DNA from: Candidatus Dojkabacteria bacterium
Lineage (GTDB): Bacteria; Patescibacteriota; Dojkabacteria; JAOAGR01
DNA length: 32,153 nucleotides
Assembly: GCA_026415655.1 (NCBI GenBank)
Contig: JAOAGR010000012.1
Location: 1 to 32,153 of the forward strand
Direction: 5' to 3'
The first letter of the stretch is position 1. Each line of letters begins with the position of its first letter. The position numbers were made by a program, and so were the translations under genes. The notes under the pieces are model-generated. The model ran no database searches. It was given only the letters and a program-made list of their open reading frames with translations, and was not told the origin of the DNA. Of the stretch, positions 29,429 through 32,153 are shown one piece after another.

Positions 29429-30971
29429 TATTAATTTGAAAAATTATAAGTTAATTTTGCCGTATCTTTTTGTATTAATCTTTCTCATTGCAGGTTGGTA
29501 TCTTATACCAAATTTTCTGCCCGCTTTGATTGTTTTTATTTTAATATTAGGTGTGCTTGTATTTGTTCATGAGTTGGGCCATTTTATAGCGGCAAAATAT
29601 GTAGGAATTAAGGTTGAAGAATTTGCTATAGGAATGGGTACTATTGTTTATTCGAGGGAATATAAAGGCACTTTGTATTCTTTAAGAGCACTTCCTATAG
29701 GTGGGTATGTGCAGATGTACGGAGAAGGTGAATATGATATAGAATCACCAGATAGTTATTCCGCCAAATCACCTATACAAAGATTATTGGTGCTTGTGGC
29801 AGGAGTTGCGATGAATTTTTTTCTGGCAGTTTTATTACTTTATTTGTTTGCTTTTAATGTCAATTTTCAATTTAGAACCTTTGATACTATATTTGGTTCT
29901 GAATATAATCCTATTTTTGGTACAAAAATTGAACAAAAGCCTTTTGTAATATCTTTAAGTAATGACTCAGTGTTGTCTAACAAGGATGTTCAAGATTTTG
30001 ATATAATTACTCATATAGATGATGAGGATATATATCTATACAATTTTGATGAGAAAATATTAGCTAAAAATGGTCAAACTGTCAGACTGACTTTCCTTGA
30101 TTTTGAAAGTAGTAATACCAAAACCATTAATGTAGAGATTCCGAAATTACCAGAAAATCATTTCAATTCTAAAAATCAATCTTATGTTGTCATAAATTCT
30201 TTCTTAGCAGATTCGGTGTTAAAAGATAAATTGGAGGAGGGTGATATTATTGTTGATATAAATGGACAAGAATATGATCCAAAAGAATTTTCTTCAATAA
30301 TTAGAGCAAATAAGGGAAAAGAAATAAATTTACAATATATTTCTGCATCTGATCCATCAAATGAGGTGAAGACTATTAAAATAAAATTACCAGATAAAGA
30401 GTATCCACTAGGTATAAGAATTTCTACTCTTTATAGGGGTTCAACTTTATTGGGGGTAGATATTTCTGGTATTTCATTTATTCAATTTAATGGCTATGAA
30501 AGATTTTTTGTAGGATTTATGCAGGCGTTTAACCTTGTACATCAATTTTTTCTTGCGTTTGGAAAAATTTTTGTTCAGTCTTTTGAACAACGAGATGTTA
30601 TGCCTATTGCTTCTAATCTAGGTGGTGCAATAAGTATTTTTGAGATAATAAGACGAATACTAACTACTTTTGGATTTTGGGGGATTATTGAAATTATGAT
30701 TTTATTTTCATTAAATCTTGCAGTATTAAATATTTTACCTATACCTGCTCTTGATGGAGGGCACATTCTTTTCAATATTATTGAGATAATAACACGCAAG
30801 AGGTTACCTTCAAAGGTTTATAACTACATTACCAATGCCGGTTTTATATTTTTGCTTACTTTAATGATTGTGGTTGTGGTGTTTGATTTATTCAAGTTCA
30901 CAAATAGTAGATACCTGTGTAATAGTATAAATATACCTTTTCTGTGCGAACTACCAGATATGCGTGAGTAA
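29421..30971 (+). CDS. rseP: RseP-like site-2 zinc metalloprotease with PDZ region
   Basis: VFVHELGHFIAAKYVGIKVEEFAIGMG; NILPIPALDGGHILF; overlaps frr by 8 nt. Confidence 0.93.
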   Translation: MFNINLKNYKLILPYLFVLIFLIAGWYLIPNFLPALIVFILILGVLVFVHELGHFIAAKYVGIKVEEFAIGMGTIVYSREYKGTLYSLRALPIGGYVQMYGEGEYDIESPDSYSAKSPIQRLLVLVAGVAMNFFLAVLLLYLFAFNVNFQFRTFDTIFGSEYNPIFGTKIEQKPFVISLSNDSVLSNKDVQDFDIITHIDDEDIYLYNFDEKILAKNGQTVRLTFLDFESSNTKTINVEIPKLPENHFNSKNQSYVVINSFLADSVLKDKLEEGDIIVDINGQEYDPKEFSSIIRANKGKEINLQYISASDPSNEVKTIKIKLPDKEYPLGIRISTLYRGSTLLGVDISGISFIQFNGYERFFVGFMQAFNLVHQFFLAFGKIFVQSFEQRDVMPIASNLGGAISIFEIIRRILTTFGFWGIIEIMILFSLNLAVLNILPIPALDGGHILFNIIEIITRKRLPSKVYNYITNAGFIFLLTLMIVVVVFDLFKFTNSRYLCNSINIPFLCELPDMRE

Positions 30972-30974
30972 TTT

Positions 30975-31002
30975 TTGATTTATATCCATATTATTGTATA
31001 AT
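30975..31002 (+). promoter_or_regulatory. Promoter immediately upstream of rpsU
   Basis: TTGATT - 16 nt - TATAAT, only 9 nt before the ATG. Confidence 0.65.
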
Positions 31003-31011
31003 ACACGACGT

Positions 31012-31224
31012 ATGATAATAAAATTAAGAGCAAATGAAACACCTGATGCGGCTTTTAGAAGAATATTAAAGGAATGGTTAGCGCTTGGTGTGAACAAAAA
31101 GTTCGAGGAGTTAAGATATCGTATACCAGAGGGACTTGTTTTGCGTCAAAAGAGAATGAAGATTTATAAGACTAAGCGCAGAAGAGCTGCCGTAAGAAGA
31201 AAATTAAGAAATAAGACGGTATAA
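31012..31224 (+). CDS. rpsU: 30S ribosomal protein S21
   Basis: MIIKLRANETPDAAFRRILKEWLALG...RKIYKTKRRRAAVRRKLR-like basic tail; start trimmed from ORF track. Confidence 0.85.
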   Translation: MIIKLRANETPDAAFRRILKEWLALGVNKKFEELRYRIPEGLVLRQKRMKIYKTKRRRAAVRRKLRNKTV

Positions 31225-31359
31225 TTTAGTTCTATTTTGCTTTTTTACTTTAATAATTTGTACCTTTTTATTCGTTTATATTTATATTTTGTTTGAAGTA
31301 AGATTCTGGTTTAAAACTTGAATGATAGTAAATGAAGAATTAACATAGGTGACTTATCA

Positions 31360-31699
31360 ATGGTATATGATGAGGTAAGTGAAGGGATAATGATAGAAGG
31401 AAATATGACAATAAATGGTGTTTTGAAGGCACGTGAGATAAAAGTATCTAAGCTTATATTCTCTTCAGAGAATAATTTTTCTGGTGTAGCAGTAATAAAT
31501 AAATTCTAGAGTATTAGAGTATGAAATATCAAACGAAGCAATAGCAGAAGATGATGACATCATAGTGTTATTTGAGGATAGAGGAATAAGTTATAGAGTA
31601 GAGATGATACCAGGTGTTGGAGCGCGGATAATTTTGGATCAATCATATGAAACAGACTTAAGATTTAGGTATATTATCATCAATTTTGAAGAATCATGA
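31360..31699 (+). pseudogene. Frameshifted remnant of a surface-protein C-terminal tail domain
   Basis: Frame 1: MVYDEVSEGIMIEGNMTINGVLKAREIKVSKLIFSSENNFSGVAVINKF-TAG (31509); +1 frame continues VLEYEISNEAIAEDDDIIVLFEDRGISYRVEMIPGVGARIILDQSYETDLRFRYIIINFEES-TGA. Confidence 0.55.
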
Positions 31700-31766
31700 C
31701 GTTTTATGATGGAACCTGTCTGATTATTTTATCTATTAATAGTTTGTTTGTGATGTATACATACAT

Positions 31767-31794
31767 TTGACATTTGATTTAAATTCTTTACAAT
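31767..31794 (+). promoter_or_regulatory. Promoter for the right-edge surface protein gene
   Basis: TTGACA - 16 nt - TACAAT. Confidence 0.6.
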
Positions 31795-31817
31795 AATGTA
31801 TATATACCAACTGCCCT

Positions 31818-32153
31818 ATGTTTTATTTGAGGAAATATAAATTCGATGTACTAAAAATTTTATCTAGTCGCTTGTTTTTGTATTTGGTTTTGTTGATTTC
31901 TTTGATATTTGTTATTTCTTATTTTGTCTCAGCATATGTTCCTCAAGAGATAACCTACCAAGGTAAACTAACAGATCAATATGGAGTTAATGTACCAAAT
32001 GGTAATAATTACAATATTCAGATAAAGATATTTGATAGTTTAACTGGAGGCAATCAGTTATATGTCCAGACATTTACCAGTGTAAGTGTAACCAATGGAA
32101 TATTTAGTATAAGGATAACAGCGCCAGGAAGTGTATTATCGGGAGGTAATAGA
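31818..32153 (+). CDS. Surface/adhesin-like protein, N-terminal part, truncated by window edge
   Basis: Signal/TM (LFLYLVLLISLIFVISYFVSAY) then VPQEITYQGKLTDQYGVNVPNGNNYNIQIKIFDS...TNGIFSIRI, a 'YQGxLTD' surface-protein start; open to the edge. Confidence 0.75.
   Translation, partial: MFYLRKYKFDVLKILSSRLFLYLVLLISLIFVISYFVSAYVPQEITYQGKLTDQYGVNVPNGNNYNIQIKIFDSLTGGNQLYVQTFTSVSVTNGIFSIRITAPGSVLSGGNR

Overview
AT-rich, gene-dense chromosomal window that looks like a reduced Patescibacteria/CPR-type genome (lineage is inference from gene content, not tested). It holds a partial atpD and atpC, pheA-like chorismate mutase/prephenate dehydratase, an FtsB-like protein, two very large divergently transcribed Cys-rich surface proteins, a GDPD-family protein, DUF2130, a methyltransferase, an AI-2E family transporter, rpmG, a VirB4-type ATPase, an MFS transporter, an amidase, DUF192, rpmB, mreB/mreC/mreD, rpsB-tsf-frr-rseP, rpsU, and the start of another large surface protein at the right edge. 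RNA genes: tRNA-Gln(CTG), tRNA-Met(CAT, initiator-like), a tRNA with an abnormal anticodon loop, tRNA-Glu(TTC), tRNA-Thr(GGT), tRNA-Tyr(GTA), tRNA-Thr(TGT) and a one-piece tmRNA. Main items for follow-up: (i) an unassigned structured RNA or leader at about 22401-22591 (minus) with a near-consensus promoter, three long hairpins, two loops carrying the same 9-mer GGGGCAGTG and an intrinsic terminator, directly upstream of an amidase gene; (ii) that amidase and a HExxH metalloprotein (1795-2763) are each split by one in-frame stop, and an orphan surface-protein tail (31360-31699) is frameshifted; (iii) a tRNA with C33 and loop CCCAAAA; (iv) a Cys-rich domain shared by the two divergent giant surface proteins. 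No CRISPR array, transposase or integrase was seen. All calls come from reading the sequence; no searches were run.
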